Below are positions 10,298 to 19,511 of a stretch of DNA of 64,000 bases, one piece after another (position 1 is the first letter of the stretch; each line of letters opens with the position of its first letter). The stretch is taken from NCBI RefSeq assembly GCF_024741135.1, contig NZ_JANSUY010000005.1:124001-188000 (forward strand), written 5' to 3'. The notes beneath the pieces were generated by a model that saw only the letters and a list, made by a program, of their open reading frames with translations, did no database searches and had not been told where the DNA came from. The position numbers and the translations under genes are program-made. This DNA comes from Aquiflexum gelatinilyticum (GTDB taxonomy: Bacteria; Bacteroidota; Bacteroidia; Cytophagales; Cyclobacteriaceae).

Positions 10298-12718
10298 TTA
10301 TTCATCCGTCAAACTATCCACCGGATTTGCAATGGCTGCTTTTATTGCTTTAGATCCTACCGTCAATGCGGTGATCAGCAGGGAAACCAACATCACTGAA
10401 AAGAATAAACCGACCGACATCGGGGTTTTGTAGGCAAAGGAAGCCAACCATTCCTGCACCATGAAATAGGCTAGCGGAATGGCAATCACAAATGCCAGCA
10501 AAACCATTAAGATAAATTCCTTGGAAAGCATCAAAGTAATCTGTGTTACCGATGCGCCAAGGACTTTTCGAATTCCAATTTCTTTTACTTTTTGACCCAC
10601 CATAAATGACACCAAGCCATACAGTCCGATACAAGAAATCAAAATGGAAAGCAATGCAAATATTTTATAGACCAAAGCCAGTTTCTGCTCGCTTTCATAA
10701 AACGCGGCAATAGATTCATCAAGAAAATTTCCGCTGTAAATTTGTTCCGGATATATTTCTTCAAACTTTCCCTGAATCGCCTCCAGTGTTGCCTTTTGCG
10801 CAGATCTGTCAAGGCGAACCGCAACTTGCCTGTAGTTCGGTTTGTTACTCGTAATCAGCAATTGCTTAATTTCTTCGCGAAGTGAATTGACCGTGAAATC
10901 TTTTACCACACCTGTGATGGGAACCCAATCTCCGCCACCTCCTAGTCGGATGTTTTTGCCGATGGCTTCCTCCGGGGATGGAATCAAAAGTTTCTTCGCC
11001 ATGGTCTCGTTGATCACCACATTTCGGATGGTATCACTCATAGGATATCCCTGACCCGCAACAAATTCCATTTCATACAAATCAAAATAGTCCTCGTCTG
11101 CAAACTTGAGAAAAGCAGGAAAAACAATGTCCTTACTCTTGTTGTCAAAATAAAAATTCGAAGCGGAGTTGTTGTCCGAGGAGGGTACATCTGAAGCCAT
11201 ACTCGCTCCTATCACGCCGGGAATCCCCAGTAACTGCTGCTTGAATCCTTCAATCCGAACATCTGATTTGGAATCAGTAGGTACATCGATAAAGTAAACC
11301 GCATCCTTGTTAAAGCCAAGGTCAGTATTTTGAACCAGATTCATCTGTCTGATTGCAATCAATGTACCGATCATCAGGATCTGTGCAATGGCAAACTGCA
11401 ATACCACCAAACCTCTTCTGATAGAAACGCCTCCTATCTCTGCGCCTTGAAACTTGTTTTTCAATGCGCGGATAGGCTGAAATTTGGAAATGATCATGGC
11501 AGGATAAAAGCCTGCAAGCAAGGTCAGGATAGAAATCATTGCCATCATAAAAAATAGAATTGGCTGCTGAAAGAAACTGATTGTAGCCGGGACATCTGCG
11601 ATTTTATCCAAAAAAGGCAATAAAAGATTGGCTAATCCAAATGACAAAACAGAAGCCAGCGCGATGGTCAAAAAAGTCTCTCCAAAGGATTGCAAAGCTA
11701 TTTGGGATTTTGAGCTGCCCATCACTTTGCGCACGCCGATTTCTTTGCTTCTGCCGATGGCCTGTGACGTGCTCAGATTGACAAAGTTGATCGAGGCCAT
11801 AATCAGAATAAAAACCCCTACAATGATCAAAGTCTGTATCGTTGATTTTCTGACCAATCTTCCGGTCAGCGGCTCCAGATCAGAATTAAAATGGATATCA
11901 CTCATCGGCTGCAGGTGATGCGTCCTTATTGAAGTTCCCCTACCTTCGAAGTGCTTTTTAGAAAAATCATCCAACTGACTCTGAATCAAAGTCAGATCTG
12001 CATTGGGATCCACCAAAACATAGGCCTGAAAATTACTCCCGGTACTCCCCCATTCTCCAAGATCATACCCAAATACATCCTGATGCGATCTGAGTGTCTC
12101 ATAAGAAACCAAGATGTCAAAATTAAAATTACTGTTTTCAGGTATGTCCGCTACCACCGCACCTACTTCCAAATTCACGCCATTGGTAAGCTGAAGTGAT
12201 TTCCCTTGTGCAGTTTGCCAAGATCCAAAAAACCTGTCTCCTTCTGCGCGCGTCAAAACAACCATTTCCGGTTGGTTCAAGACCCCTGCACTTCCTGCCA
12301 AAAACTCCAAGTCAAACAAGTCTGCATATTCCGATGTGGAGAAAAACAGAGACTCAGATCTAAATTTGTTTATTTCTGAAGGTTTATCATCCGATTGGAC
12401 ATTGACTTGAACATCATAATGGGAAATCACAGGTACCACCTTTTCAAACCTTCCCTTATCTGCCATCAAGGCATCCGGCACAGGATTGGAAACACCGGGT
12501 GTTTTTTCGGTAATGTTTTCATATGTATCGTGGGAGACAACCCGGTAGATTTTGTCATAATTGCTTTGAAACTTATCATAACTCAGTTCGTGCTGCACTA
12601 CGATAAATAGCAACAATGCCGCAGTAATCCCAATAGTCAGACCGAGGATATTGATGGCCCCGATCCATTTGCTTCGTGTAAGAGAGCGCCAGGCGATTTT
12701 GAAATAGTTTTTGAGCAT
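10298..12718 (-). CDS. MacB/FtsX-type ABC permease, perm 5
   Basis: An 806-residue permease. I place the start at 12718 (MLKNYFKIAWRSLTRSK). An ATG at 12802 in the same frame would add 28 Thr/Asn-rich residues that are only the translation of the A/C-rich spacer repeat. Helix 1 is at about 20-42, and the LQPMSDIHFNS box closes the first periplasmic domain. The first FtsX signature is NFVNLSTSQAIGRSKEIGVR, the second KVKEIGIRKVLGASVTQ, and the C-terminus is NPVDSLTDE. The gap to the stop of perm 6 is only about 100 bases, so the two are probably co-transcribed. Confidence 0.92.
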   Translation of the reverse strand: MLKNYFKIAWRSLTRSKWIGAINILGLTIGITAALLLFIVVQHELSYDKFQSNYDKIYRVVSHDTYENITEKTPGVSNPVPDALMADKGRFEKVVPVISHYDVQVNVQSDDKPSEINKFRSESLFFSTSEYADLFDLEFLAGSAGVLNQPEMVVLTRAEGDRFFGSWQTAQGKSLQLTNGVNLEVGAVVADIPENSNFNFDILVSYETLRSHQDVFGYDLGEWGSTGSNFQAYVLVDPNADLTLIQSQLDDFSKKHFEGRGTSIRTHHLQPMSDIHFNSDLEPLTGRLVRKSTIQTLIIVGVFILIMASINFVNLSTSQAIGRSKEIGVRKVMGSSKSQIALQSFGETFLTIALASVLSFGLANLLLPFLDKIADVPATISFFQQPILFFMMAMISILTLLAGFYPAMIISKFQPIRALKNKFQGAEIGGVSIRRGLVVLQFAIAQILMIGTLIAIRQMNLVQNTDLGFNKDAVYFIDVPTDSKSDVRIEGFKQQLLGIPGVIGASMASDVPSSDNNSASNFYFDNKSKDIVFPAFLKFADEDYFDLYEMEFVAGQGYPMSDTIRNVVINETMAKKLLIPSPEEAIGKNIRLGGGGDWVPITGVVKDFTVNSLREEIKQLLITSNKPNYRQVAVRLDRSAQKATLEAIQGKFEEIYPEQIYSGNFLDESIAAFYESEQKLALVYKIFALLSILISCIGLYGLVSFMVGQKVKEIGIRKVLGASVTQITLMLSKEFILMVLLAFVIAIPLAYFMVQEWLASFAYKTPMSVGLFFSVMLVSLLITALTVGSKAIKAAIANPVDSLTDE

Positions 12719-12819
12719 GGAAGAAATTGTTGTAGTGGTTGTATTTGTTATGATTGTTGTCAGGTTGTCAATGTTGTGTAGTTCGTTGTCAGGTTGCGTC
12801 ACCCTGATCCTCCTTGATT
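12719..12819. repeat. GTTGTA tract in the perm 6/perm 5 junction
   Basis: About 75 bases of GTTGTAGTGGTTGTATTTG-type repeat plus TTGTCAGGTTG boxes lie directly upstream of the perm 5 start. In the transcript this reads as a C/A-rich, G-poor leader. The 3' half of the composite spacer is absent. Confidence 0.7.
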
Positions 12820-15261
12820 TTAATCATTTCTAAGGCTTTCAATGGGATTAATGGTTGCCGCCCTATAAGCTTGGGAAAAGATTATCCCCAAACTGATCAA
12901 TAAAACAGCTCCTACTCCAATCCCGATCGGAACTACTCCGATACTAACCCTAGAGGCGAAGAAATTGAGCCACAAATTATTGATGAAATAGGCTGATGGC
13001 ACTGCTACCAAAACAGCGATCCCCAATAAGACCAAAAATGCCTTAGATAACAAATAGATGATCTGAGTGGTACTTGACCCAAGGGTTTTTCTTATTCCGA
13101 TTTCCTTGATCCGCGTTTGGGCGGTATAGGTCGCCATTCCCAAGAGACCCAAACAAGAAACAAATACTGCCAAAAAGGAAATCAAACCGATTACGGAGGA
13201 TACATCACCCAAAACCTGATGTATGAATAACAGCTCTTCGTCCAGAAATTTATAAGAAAACTTGGAATTTGGATTCACTTCTTTCCAGGATGATTCCAAT
13301 GCCGCAAGTGTCTCAGCTTGGTTTTGGTTTGAAATTTTGACCAAAGCAAAGCCAAGTTGGTCTTCCCTGTTTCGCAATACCAAGCTTTGCATTTCTCTGA
13401 TGGAAGGAAGAAACTGAAAATCCCTGACCACTCCTGCTACCTGCAAATTTTGGTATTCACCATTATTGTTTATTGTAAATTGCTTGCCGACTGCCTCATC
13501 TGCACTTCCGAATTTGAATTCACCAACCGCCTTTTCGTTTATCAAAACCAAATTGGGACTTCCTTCAGCAGGAAGGTTAGACCCTGCCAGGATTTCTAAT
13601 TCAAAAACATCTACTGCTGAGGAATTGATGTCAAAAAAATTGGTGGAAATACTATCCATAGGAAAATCAGGGTTCACCACATCACTTCCAAAATTCCAAC
13701 CTCCGGCAGGCAACAGCGATGTCGCCCCTACTTCGATGACTGATGGTGTAGAAGCTACAGCTTGGGCAAATCTTGAATAGTTCTCAGTGTTATAAAGCTT
13801 AACGGTAACAATGTTATCCTTTTCAAATCCATATTCGAAATTCAACATATGCATGGATTGTGACTTGATCAGCACCACTGAAATAATGAAAATCAGAGAA
13901 ATGGAAAACTGCACTACCAATAGGATATTTCTGATCCTCAAGTTTTTGAACAATCTGACACCACTTAATTTGTTGAATAAATTAATGGGATTCAGTTTGG
14001 ACACATAGGAAGCCGGAAGCAATCCTGCCAAAATCCCAACAGCTATACTGAAACCTATAAAAATCAATATTGCTGGTAGATTTTGATCAAAGGATATCTT
14101 GAGATACTTGTCAAAAGTCATTCCTGCCACACCTTTTTGGAGCAATTGGAGCAGAAAGAAAGCCAAGACCAATGAACAAAGAGAGATAACCACAGCTTCA
14201 GTAATAAACTGCGCAAAAATCTGTGTCTTGCTTGCACCTGAAACCTTCCTGATACCTACTTCTCTGATCCTAGTGAGTGCTCTGGCTACCGACATATTGG
14301 TATAGTTCAGACAGGCTGAAATCATTACAATGATACAAAGCACGCCCAATATCAACAGGACTACTTTTGGAATCCCAACATGGGTCGTGTTTCCAATTAT
14401 CCCCATTGGGTTAATTTCACTCAAAGCAACAGCTTTAAAAGAATGCTTGTCTTCAAATTTTGCCCCATATATTTCCTCAGAAACTTTATCAAGAATTGAC
14501 TGAAAGTCGCTTTTTTTCTTTCCTTCCTCCAATAGCACATAAGTATAATTGGTCCAAACGTTGTTCCAATCCTGCTCATCTGTAGCCATTACCGATCCTT
14601 CCGGTAAGGATTTCATTGTACTCATTGAGGCCAAAAGTTTGAAGGGTAGATGGGTTTTGCCGGGATTGGGGTTGAGTACACCTGTGATGGTAAAGTAGCC
14701 GAAATCAGTTTCAATATTGCCTTCCTCGATATCGGTGGCCCTGATATCTTTGTCATGGAAAGCAACTGTTTTGCCAAGGGCTGATTCATTTTTAAATAAT
14801 ATCTCCGCCAACTCTGAAGTGATGACCAGAGAAAAAGGTTTTTTCAGTGCTGTTTCGGGATTTCCTTCCCTGAAAGAAAAATCAAGTATTTTAAAAATGT
14901 TCTCATCAGCAAAATAACCTCCTCCTGATGCAAACTTATCTTCATAGATGACATCTCCCCCTATTTCACTGTTGAGGGCTGAAGCCTCAGCTATGATAGG
15001 GTATTCCCTTTTAAGTTTTTCAGCCAAAGGCAAAGCAGAGCTCGCTGTTTCTCCTTGGTTGGTCTGGTACTCCGTCGAATGCACCCTGTAGATTCTATCC
15101 TTTTTGCTATGGTAGGAATCATAGCTATACTGGTCCATCACGATCATGATAATCAGCAAACAAATAGACATACTTACCGCCAAGCCAAGGATATTGATTA
15201 TACTGAAGGATTTATTCCTTACGAGGTTTCTCCAAGCGATTTTAAAGTAGTTTTTGAGCAT
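12820..15261 (-). CDS. MacB/FtsX-type ABC permease, perm 6 (divergent FtsX motif)
   Basis: An 813-residue permease starting MLKNYFKIAWRNLVRNK. It has the usual two-halved layout with eight predicted helices, but its first FtsX signature is NYTNMSVARALTRIREVGIR rather than the NFMNLSTAR form, and the periplasmic domain ends at ALSEINPMG instead of an LQPLxDIH box. It shares the ALTRIxE variant with perm 8 (ILTRIKEIRMR). The last FtsX block is conventional (TRIKEIGIRKTLGSS), with C-terminus NPIESLRND. A sigma-54-like promoter and activator site lie about 200 bases upstream of its ATG, so it may head the unit perm 6 to perm 1. Confidence 0.92.
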   Translation of the reverse strand: MLKNYFKIAWRNLVRNKSFSIINILGLAVSMSICLLIIMIVMDQYSYDSYHSKKDRIYRVHSTEYQTNQGETASSALPLAEKLKREYPIIAEASALNSEIGGDVIYEDKFASGGGYFADENIFKILDFSFREGNPETALKKPFSLVITSELAEILFKNESALGKTVAFHDKDIRATDIEEGNIETDFGYFTITGVLNPNPGKTHLPFKLLASMSTMKSLPEGSVMATDEQDWNNVWTNYTYVLLEEGKKKSDFQSILDKVSEEIYGAKFEDKHSFKAVALSEINPMGIIGNTTHVGIPKVVLLILGVLCIIVMISACLNYTNMSVARALTRIREVGIRKVSGASKTQIFAQFITEAVVISLCSLVLAFFLLQLLQKGVAGMTFDKYLKISFDQNLPAILIFIGFSIAVGILAGLLPASYVSKLNPINLFNKLSGVRLFKNLRIRNILLVVQFSISLIFIISVVLIKSQSMHMLNFEYGFEKDNIVTVKLYNTENYSRFAQAVASTPSVIEVGATSLLPAGGWNFGSDVVNPDFPMDSISTNFFDINSSAVDVFELEILAGSNLPAEGSPNLVLINEKAVGEFKFGSADEAVGKQFTINNNGEYQNLQVAGVVRDFQFLPSIREMQSLVLRNREDQLGFALVKISNQNQAETLAALESSWKEVNPNSKFSYKFLDEELLFIHQVLGDVSSVIGLISFLAVFVSCLGLLGMATYTAQTRIKEIGIRKTLGSSTTQIIYLLSKAFLVLLGIAVLVAVPSAYFINNLWLNFFASRVSIGVVPIGIGVGAVLLISLGIIFSQAYRAATINPIESLRND

Positions 15262-15458
15262 GGGGTCTATGGTTGTAGTTGTTGTAATTGTTTTCGAGTT
15301 TTCAATGTTGCCCGCTTGTCTTCGAATCTTGGTACTTGATACTTAATACTTGATACTATTTGTTATAATTGTTTTAGTGGTTGTAGTTGTTATCCGGTTT
15401 TCGGGTTATCGGAATCCGTCATTCTGAATACATTATTTTAGATTCGTCATTTCACACT
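15262..15458. repeat. perm 6 leader with class I repeats
   Basis: Between the candidate promoter and the perm 6 ATG lie a TTGTAGTTGTTGTAATTG tract (about 15266-15300), a TTGGTACTTGATACTTAATACT tract (about 15328-15360), a second GTTGTAGTTG tract (about 15360-15390) and the stub GTCATTCTGAA (15418-15428). If the promoter is real these make a transcribed leader of about 190 bases. Confidence 0.65.
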
Positions 15459-15475
15459 ATCCCACTTCCATGCCA
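15459..15475 (-). promoter_or_regulatory. sigma-54-like promoter upstream of perm 6
   Basis: On the minus strand TGGCAT-GGAAG-TGGG. The -24 half matches the sigma-54 consensus TGGCAC in five of six bases. The -12 half TGGG is imperfect against TTGC. A CGGACA-N4-TGTTCG dyad sits after a 60-base gap, the same geometry as at three other sites in the window. It lies just beyond the terminator of perm 7. Confidence 0.42.
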
Positions 15476-15535
15476 TCAGAAAAATGCCTTCTATTTATCA
15501 AAAAGGCTGTTTGTGTAATATTTTACTTAAAAACC

Positions 15536-15551
15536 CGAACATTTTTGTCCG
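15536..15551 (-). promoter_or_regulatory. candidate activator-binding dyad (perm 6 unit)
   Basis: The minus strand reads CGGACAAAAATGTTCG: 6-base arms around an A4 centre, an imperfect inverted repeat (CGGACA against CGAACA). The same 6-4-6 dyad occurs at 23920-23935, 47092-47107 and 59622-59637, each time 59-61 bases from a TGGCAT element. Confidence 0.45.
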
Positions 15552-15604
15552 CCAGTGGGCAAAACTGAAGTCTACGCTCGTTAAAAATGAAATCTCCGCC
15601 AGTA

Positions 15605-15645
15605 TAAAACAAAAACCCACCGGGCAATAGCCAACGATGGGTTTT
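15605..15645 (-). terminator. terminator after perm 7
   Basis: Arms AAAACCCA (15612-15619) and TGGGTTTT (15638-15645) form a hairpin. On the minus strand the second arm runs into a TTTTTGTTTTA tract. It lies about 30 bases past the perm 7 stop and would separate perm 7 from the perm 6 promoter. Confidence 0.65.
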
Positions 15646-15674
15646 CTCATTCTAGGTTCAACAGGGTTTTTTAT

Positions 15675-18101
15675 CTATTCATTCTTTATCGATTTGACCG
15701 GATTGGCCAAAGCCGCTTTAATCGCCTGACCTGACACGGTGATTGCTGCAATCAAACCTGCTACCAAGCCCGCAATCAAAAATACCTGCCAAGAAATCCC
15801 TATCCTAAAGGCAAAATCCTCCAACCACTGTGACATGCCATACCAGGAAATGGGCACAGCTATCAAAAATCCGAAAAAGACAAGTTTCATAAAGTCTTTG
15901 CCTAACAATGTCACAATATTGAAAGTCTCTGCTCCCATTACTTTTCGGATTCCGATTTCACGGGTTCTTTGCTCGGTCTCAAAAGTGGTCAAACCCAACA
16001 AACCTAAAATTGAAATCAGTACCGCCAACCCTGCAAAAAAAGTGAAGATGGTCTTCACCTTATTTTCGGCTTCATATTGCCTGTTGAATCCTTCATCCAC
16101 AAAAAGCGGATCAAAGGGATAATCGGGTCTCAACTGCTGCCATTCCTCTTTCAGGTAGGCCAAAGTCTCTTCTTTCTTGTCTGCATCTATTTTGATGGTC
16201 ACAAGATTGCTCCGATCCACCGAAATCATAAATACGATCGGAACAATAGGCTGATGAAGCGATTCAAAATGAAAATCCTTCATTACACCTGTCACATAAC
16301 CTTTTCTGCCGCCATAGTTGAATTGCTTTCCAACAGCTTCCTCAGGACTTAACCAACCGATGGCCCTGATAGCCGCTTCATTTAAGACAAATGCTTCTGT
16401 AGAATCTGTCGCCTGTAAATAATCGAAGGTCCTGCCTGCCACAATCGGAATACCAAATGTCTGGGTAAAATTATGGGCAACATGGATATCTGCGATCCGC
16501 ACATTGACCTGACTCAACTCACCGTTGACTTCTGCAGAAGCGCCTTGCGAATCGAGCAACCTGCCTGATGGAACCCTGCTAGAAATACTCACTTCCCTGA
16601 TACCGGGATGGTTTTCCAGCCGGTCCTTGAGGATCAAATAATTGCTTGTTATATTTTGATTGGCAGGCAGGACCACCAGATCATCCTTCTTGAATCCAAG
16701 GTCTTTGGATTGCATAAAATTGAGTTGGCTTATCACTACCAATACCGCCACGATCAGCATGACCGATATGGCAAACTGACCTGTAACCAAGGCTGACCTG
16801 AATTGCTTGTGTCCCGAACCAGCTTTAAAGACACCTTTCAGGACTTTGGAAGGTGTAAATCCTGATAGAAACAAGGCAGGATAACTTCCTGATATCAAAC
16901 CAACAAAGAGCGCCAAACCTAGCAATCCAAATAAGTACTCAGGATTTTTAATAAGGTTAAAACTTAATGCTTTATCCGTGAAATTGGCAAAAACCGGCAA
17001 GAACACAAATACCAGAATCACCGCAAAAACCAAAGCAATAAATGCCAGAACAAACGACTCTCCCATAAACTGCCTTACCAAACCGGACCTGTCAGCCCCC
17101 ATCACTTTCCTCAACCCCACTTCCATAGAGCGCAGTGAAGAACGTGCCGTGGATAAATTCATGAAATTGATGCAGGCAATCAAAAGGATAAACAGCGCTA
17201 CTGCCAGATAAACATAGACATAATCGATATTTCCGTTTGGTTCTATTTCTGAATCAAGGTTGGAATGCAGGTGAATATCTGTCAAAGGCCAAAGAAACAA
17301 TTGGGTACCTTTGGAAGCAGGAACTCCAGCCTGATTTTCGCCCATATGTCTATCGATCAACTCCGGCAATTTAGCTTCCAAAACTTCTGCTTTCACACCT
17401 TCGGCCAAAAGAAGGTAAGTAGAGAAATTATTGGAACCATAATTTTGCATCATCTGCTCCTCCCCTCCATAAAAATCCTTGACAGGCCGCATTGAAGCGA
17501 GGAAATCCACCTGAAAATGAGAATTGTCAGGAACATCTTCCATCAGGCCTCGAACCTGAAAAGGGACCCTGTTTCCGACAAGCTCCAATTCCAAGGTTTT
17601 TCCGATAGGATTTTCATTGCCAAAATATTTTTTGGCCATGGTCTCAGTCAGGATAATCGCATCGCTGAATTGGCCAAGCACATCAGATTTTCCCTCAAGC
17701 AGCTTCCATGAAAACACTTCGAAAACCTCCGGATCAGCGAAAAAAAAGCGCTCCTCTACAAACGCGTCATCATTGTATTTGACTAAAGGATTGAAATTGA
17801 AAAACCTTACTGTTTGTTCCACATCATCTCCAAAGTCAGATTTGATCAGTGGCCCAAAAGGCGGCGCAGCATGGCCTAGGTGAAGACTGATTTCTCCATC
17901 CTGATTGAACCAAGCCCGGGAAACCCTAACAATTCGGTCAGAATTTTCATGGTATTTGTCGTAACTCAGTTCATGCTTGACAAACAAAAGAATCAAAATA
18001 CTTACTGCCATCCCCACAGCCAAACCAAAGATATTGATCATGACATAAAGCGGATGCTTTTTGGTATTTCTGAATACGATTTTAAAATAGTTACTGACCA
18101 T
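15675..18101 (-). CDS. MacB/FtsX-type ABC permease, perm 7
   Basis: An 808-residue permease starting MVSNYFKIVFRNTKKHP. Helix 1 is at about 20-42, and LWPLTDIHLHS closes the first periplasmic domain. The first FtsX signature NFMNLSTARSSLRSMEVGLR is followed by a QFMGESFVLAF helix, and the last FtsX block carries QRTREIGIRKVMGAE. The C-terminus is NPVKSIKNE. It is followed by its own terminator and preceded by the GIN-domain gene on the same strand, so that pair may form a separate transcription unit. The family role is inner-membrane subunit of an ABC exporter; the substrate is unknown. Confidence 0.93.
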   Translation of the reverse strand: MVSNYFKIVFRNTKKHPLYVMINIFGLAVGMAVSILILLFVKHELSYDKYHENSDRIVRVSRAWFNQDGEISLHLGHAAPPFGPLIKSDFGDDVEQTVRFFNFNPLVKYNDDAFVEERFFFADPEVFEVFSWKLLEGKSDVLGQFSDAIILTETMAKKYFGNENPIGKTLELELVGNRVPFQVRGLMEDVPDNSHFQVDFLASMRPVKDFYGGEEQMMQNYGSNNFSTYLLLAEGVKAEVLEAKLPELIDRHMGENQAGVPASKGTQLFLWPLTDIHLHSNLDSEIEPNGNIDYVYVYLAVALFILLIACINFMNLSTARSSLRSMEVGLRKVMGADRSGLVRQFMGESFVLAFIALVFAVILVFVFLPVFANFTDKALSFNLIKNPEYLFGLLGLALFVGLISGSYPALFLSGFTPSKVLKGVFKAGSGHKQFRSALVTGQFAISVMLIVAVLVVISQLNFMQSKDLGFKKDDLVVLPANQNITSNYLILKDRLENHPGIREVSISSRVPSGRLLDSQGASAEVNGELSQVNVRIADIHVAHNFTQTFGIPIVAGRTFDYLQATDSTEAFVLNEAAIRAIGWLSPEEAVGKQFNYGGRKGYVTGVMKDFHFESLHQPIVPIVFMISVDRSNLVTIKIDADKKEETLAYLKEEWQQLRPDYPFDPLFVDEGFNRQYEAENKVKTIFTFFAGLAVLISILGLLGLTTFETEQRTREIGIRKVMGAETFNIVTLLGKDFMKLVFFGFLIAVPISWYGMSQWLEDFAFRIGISWQVFLIAGLVAGLIAAITVSGQAIKAALANPVKSIKNE

Positions 18102-18339
18102 GGTTGTAGAGTTCTAGTGGTTGTAGTGGTTATAGTGGTTGTAATTGTTATAATTGTTGTCTGCTGCGCGCCTGCCTACGGTAGGCAGGTTGTCGAGTTC
18201 TCATTATAGTCGAGATGTCAAGTCTTGAATCTTGCGACTTGCATCTTGTATCTCTTTTTCTTTTCGAATCCAACATTTTTAATTTTTATCATTCCGAATT
18301 CATCATTCCAAAAACTGAATACTGACCACTGATTAATGT
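18102..18339. repeat. spacer between the GIN-domain gene and perm 7
   Basis: Next to the perm 7 start is a GTTGTAGTGGTTATAGTGG tract (about 18107-18165). Then comes a perfect 9-bp inverted repeat around one base, CCTGCCTACGGTAGGCAGG (18171-18189), and a CTTGAATCTTGCGACTTGC tract (about 18218-18252). The layout is a class I spacer with the GTCATTCTGA element replaced by a short GC-rich palindrome. Confidence 0.65.
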
Positions 18340-19041
18340 CTACTGATCACTCTTTTTAATCACCCTTGCCGAACCTGTAGAGGATATATTGGTCCTCTCA
18401 GGATTTCCTGAATAATAGACATTTCCGGAACCCGTGGATTTCACATTCAGGTTTTCTACCATGCCGATGTATGATTGTCCTGATCCTGTTTTGTTGATGC
18501 TTGCTTCTTCAGCCACCAATTCAGACCCTTTGAAATCGCCTGAACCCGTTTGGGATACACTAAGCATTCCTACAGTTCCACCTGCGATGGACACGATTCC
18601 TGATCCTGTCAATCCCACAGATAGGTTGTCCGCATTTACATTTTTTAAAATGACACTCCCTGAACCTGTATTTCCCAGGGAAAGCGACCCTACAGAAATA
18701 TCAGATTGCATCTTGATACTTCCCGAACCGGTGCTTTTCAAACCTTCCACCTCCCTGACAGTCACATAGACAGTCAAGCCGATATTCCGGTAATTGCCTT
18801 TTTCGAGGGAAATTTTTAAGGTATTGTTTTCAACTTCGGTGATGACTTTGTCCAGGGAAATGTTGGAGGATTCCAAGCGGACCTCGTCTTTGTTTCCCGT
18901 TTGGACGATGACATCCCAACTTCCGCCTGAGTATATTTTTGTAAAATTGCCCGGTGTACGGGTTTCGGTTTGTTGTGCCAAAACTGATATGGCAATAAAG
19001 AAAAGAGAAAAAGCGAGAATGATGGATTTGCTGTTTTTCAT
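18340..19041 (-). CDS. exported GIN-domain (DUF2807) protein
   Basis: A 233-residue protein. I start it at 19041 (MKNSKSIILAFSLFF), which gives a clean signal peptide ending near LAQQ; an upstream in-frame ATG at 19068 would place nine polar residues before it. The mature part is a DUF2807/GIN-type beta-solenoid. Its rungs repeat a TGSGS motif (STGSGSIKMQ, NTGSGSVILK, LTGSGIVSIA, QTGSGDFKGS, KTGSGQSYIG, STGSGNVYYS), spaced 17-19 residues apart in the core. Such proteins are secreted or periplasmic in Bacteroidota and their function is largely undefined. It lies on the same strand as perm 7, 240 bases upstream, and has a weak sigma-54-like site upstream, so it may be co-regulated with the permeases. 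Confidence 0.88.
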   Translation of the reverse strand: MKNSKSIILAFSLFFIAISVLAQQTETRTPGNFTKIYSGGSWDVIVQTGNKDEVRLESSNISLDKVITEVENNTLKISLEKGNYRNIGLTVYVTVREVEGLKSTGSGSIKMQSDISVGSLSLGNTGSGSVILKNVNADNLSVGLTGSGIVSIAGGTVGMLSVSQTGSGDFKGSELVAEEASINKTGSGQSYIGMVENLNVKSTGSGNVYYSGNPERTNISSTGSARVIKKSDQ

Positions 19042-19511
19042 GGCTATAGAATAAGAATTGGTTTCCATATCTTTTTCAGAGATTGTGCCAAAGCCAAAAA
19101 CAGGCTTAAAGAGTATAAATTGGCAATTTTAAGAACATTCATTGTCCGTACAGGACTGATTTTGTTCGCTCACGGTCAATAAATTGAAGGAAGACTTTGT
19201 GAATTTGGATTTAGGAATGCGGAAATGATTAGGATCTGGTAACTTCCTCATTTCTATGGACTCAAAGACCTTGAACCTGTTTTTTACTATTGGTTTTCCC
19301 GTGTTTTGATTTGATTCATTGTAATAAATAAATATTCAAATTTCGAATCAAAATTTAATTCCTTTAACCTACATTTAATAGGTTTGAAATAGGGGAAAAT
19401 ATCATTTAATACAGGTTTTTCTTTTTTTCCATTCTTCAATTCTATCCTTTAAATATTTTGAGTTTTTACTAATCAAAAGCACCTATGAGCACGACATATA
19501 AAGAGGCCAAC
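19042..19511. other. divergent intergenic region
   Basis: 470 bases between the minus-strand GIN-domain gene and the plus-strand quinoprotein gene. The left part holds the weak promoter-like site described separately. The right part (about 19200-19511) is AT-rich and must contain the promoter of the plus-strand gene, but I see no clear consensus box. Confidence 0.5.
19074..19168 (-). promoter_or_regulatory. weak sigma-54-like site upstream of the GIN-domain gene
   Basis: The minus strand carries TGGCAC-AATCT-CTGA (19076-19090), a perfect -24 box with a poor -12 box. Two imperfect activator-like dyads lie upstream: AGAACA-N5-TGTCCG (19132-19148) and AGGACT-N5-TGTTCG (19152-19168), the latter after a 61-base gap. 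It resembles the four better sites in the window but both halves deviate. Confidence 0.25.

Noticed and set aside
12719..12802. N-terminal extension of perm 5 starting at 12802
   Set aside because: The extra 28 residues (Thr/Asn-rich) are the translated GTTGTA spacer repeat, and the family start motif begins at 12718.
18171..18189. Palindrome CCTGCCTACGGTAGGCAGG as a terminator of the GIN-domain gene
   Set aside because: No T-run follows on either strand, and similar GC-rich palindromes sit at unrelated places (1861, 38365), so it is a dispersed repeat.
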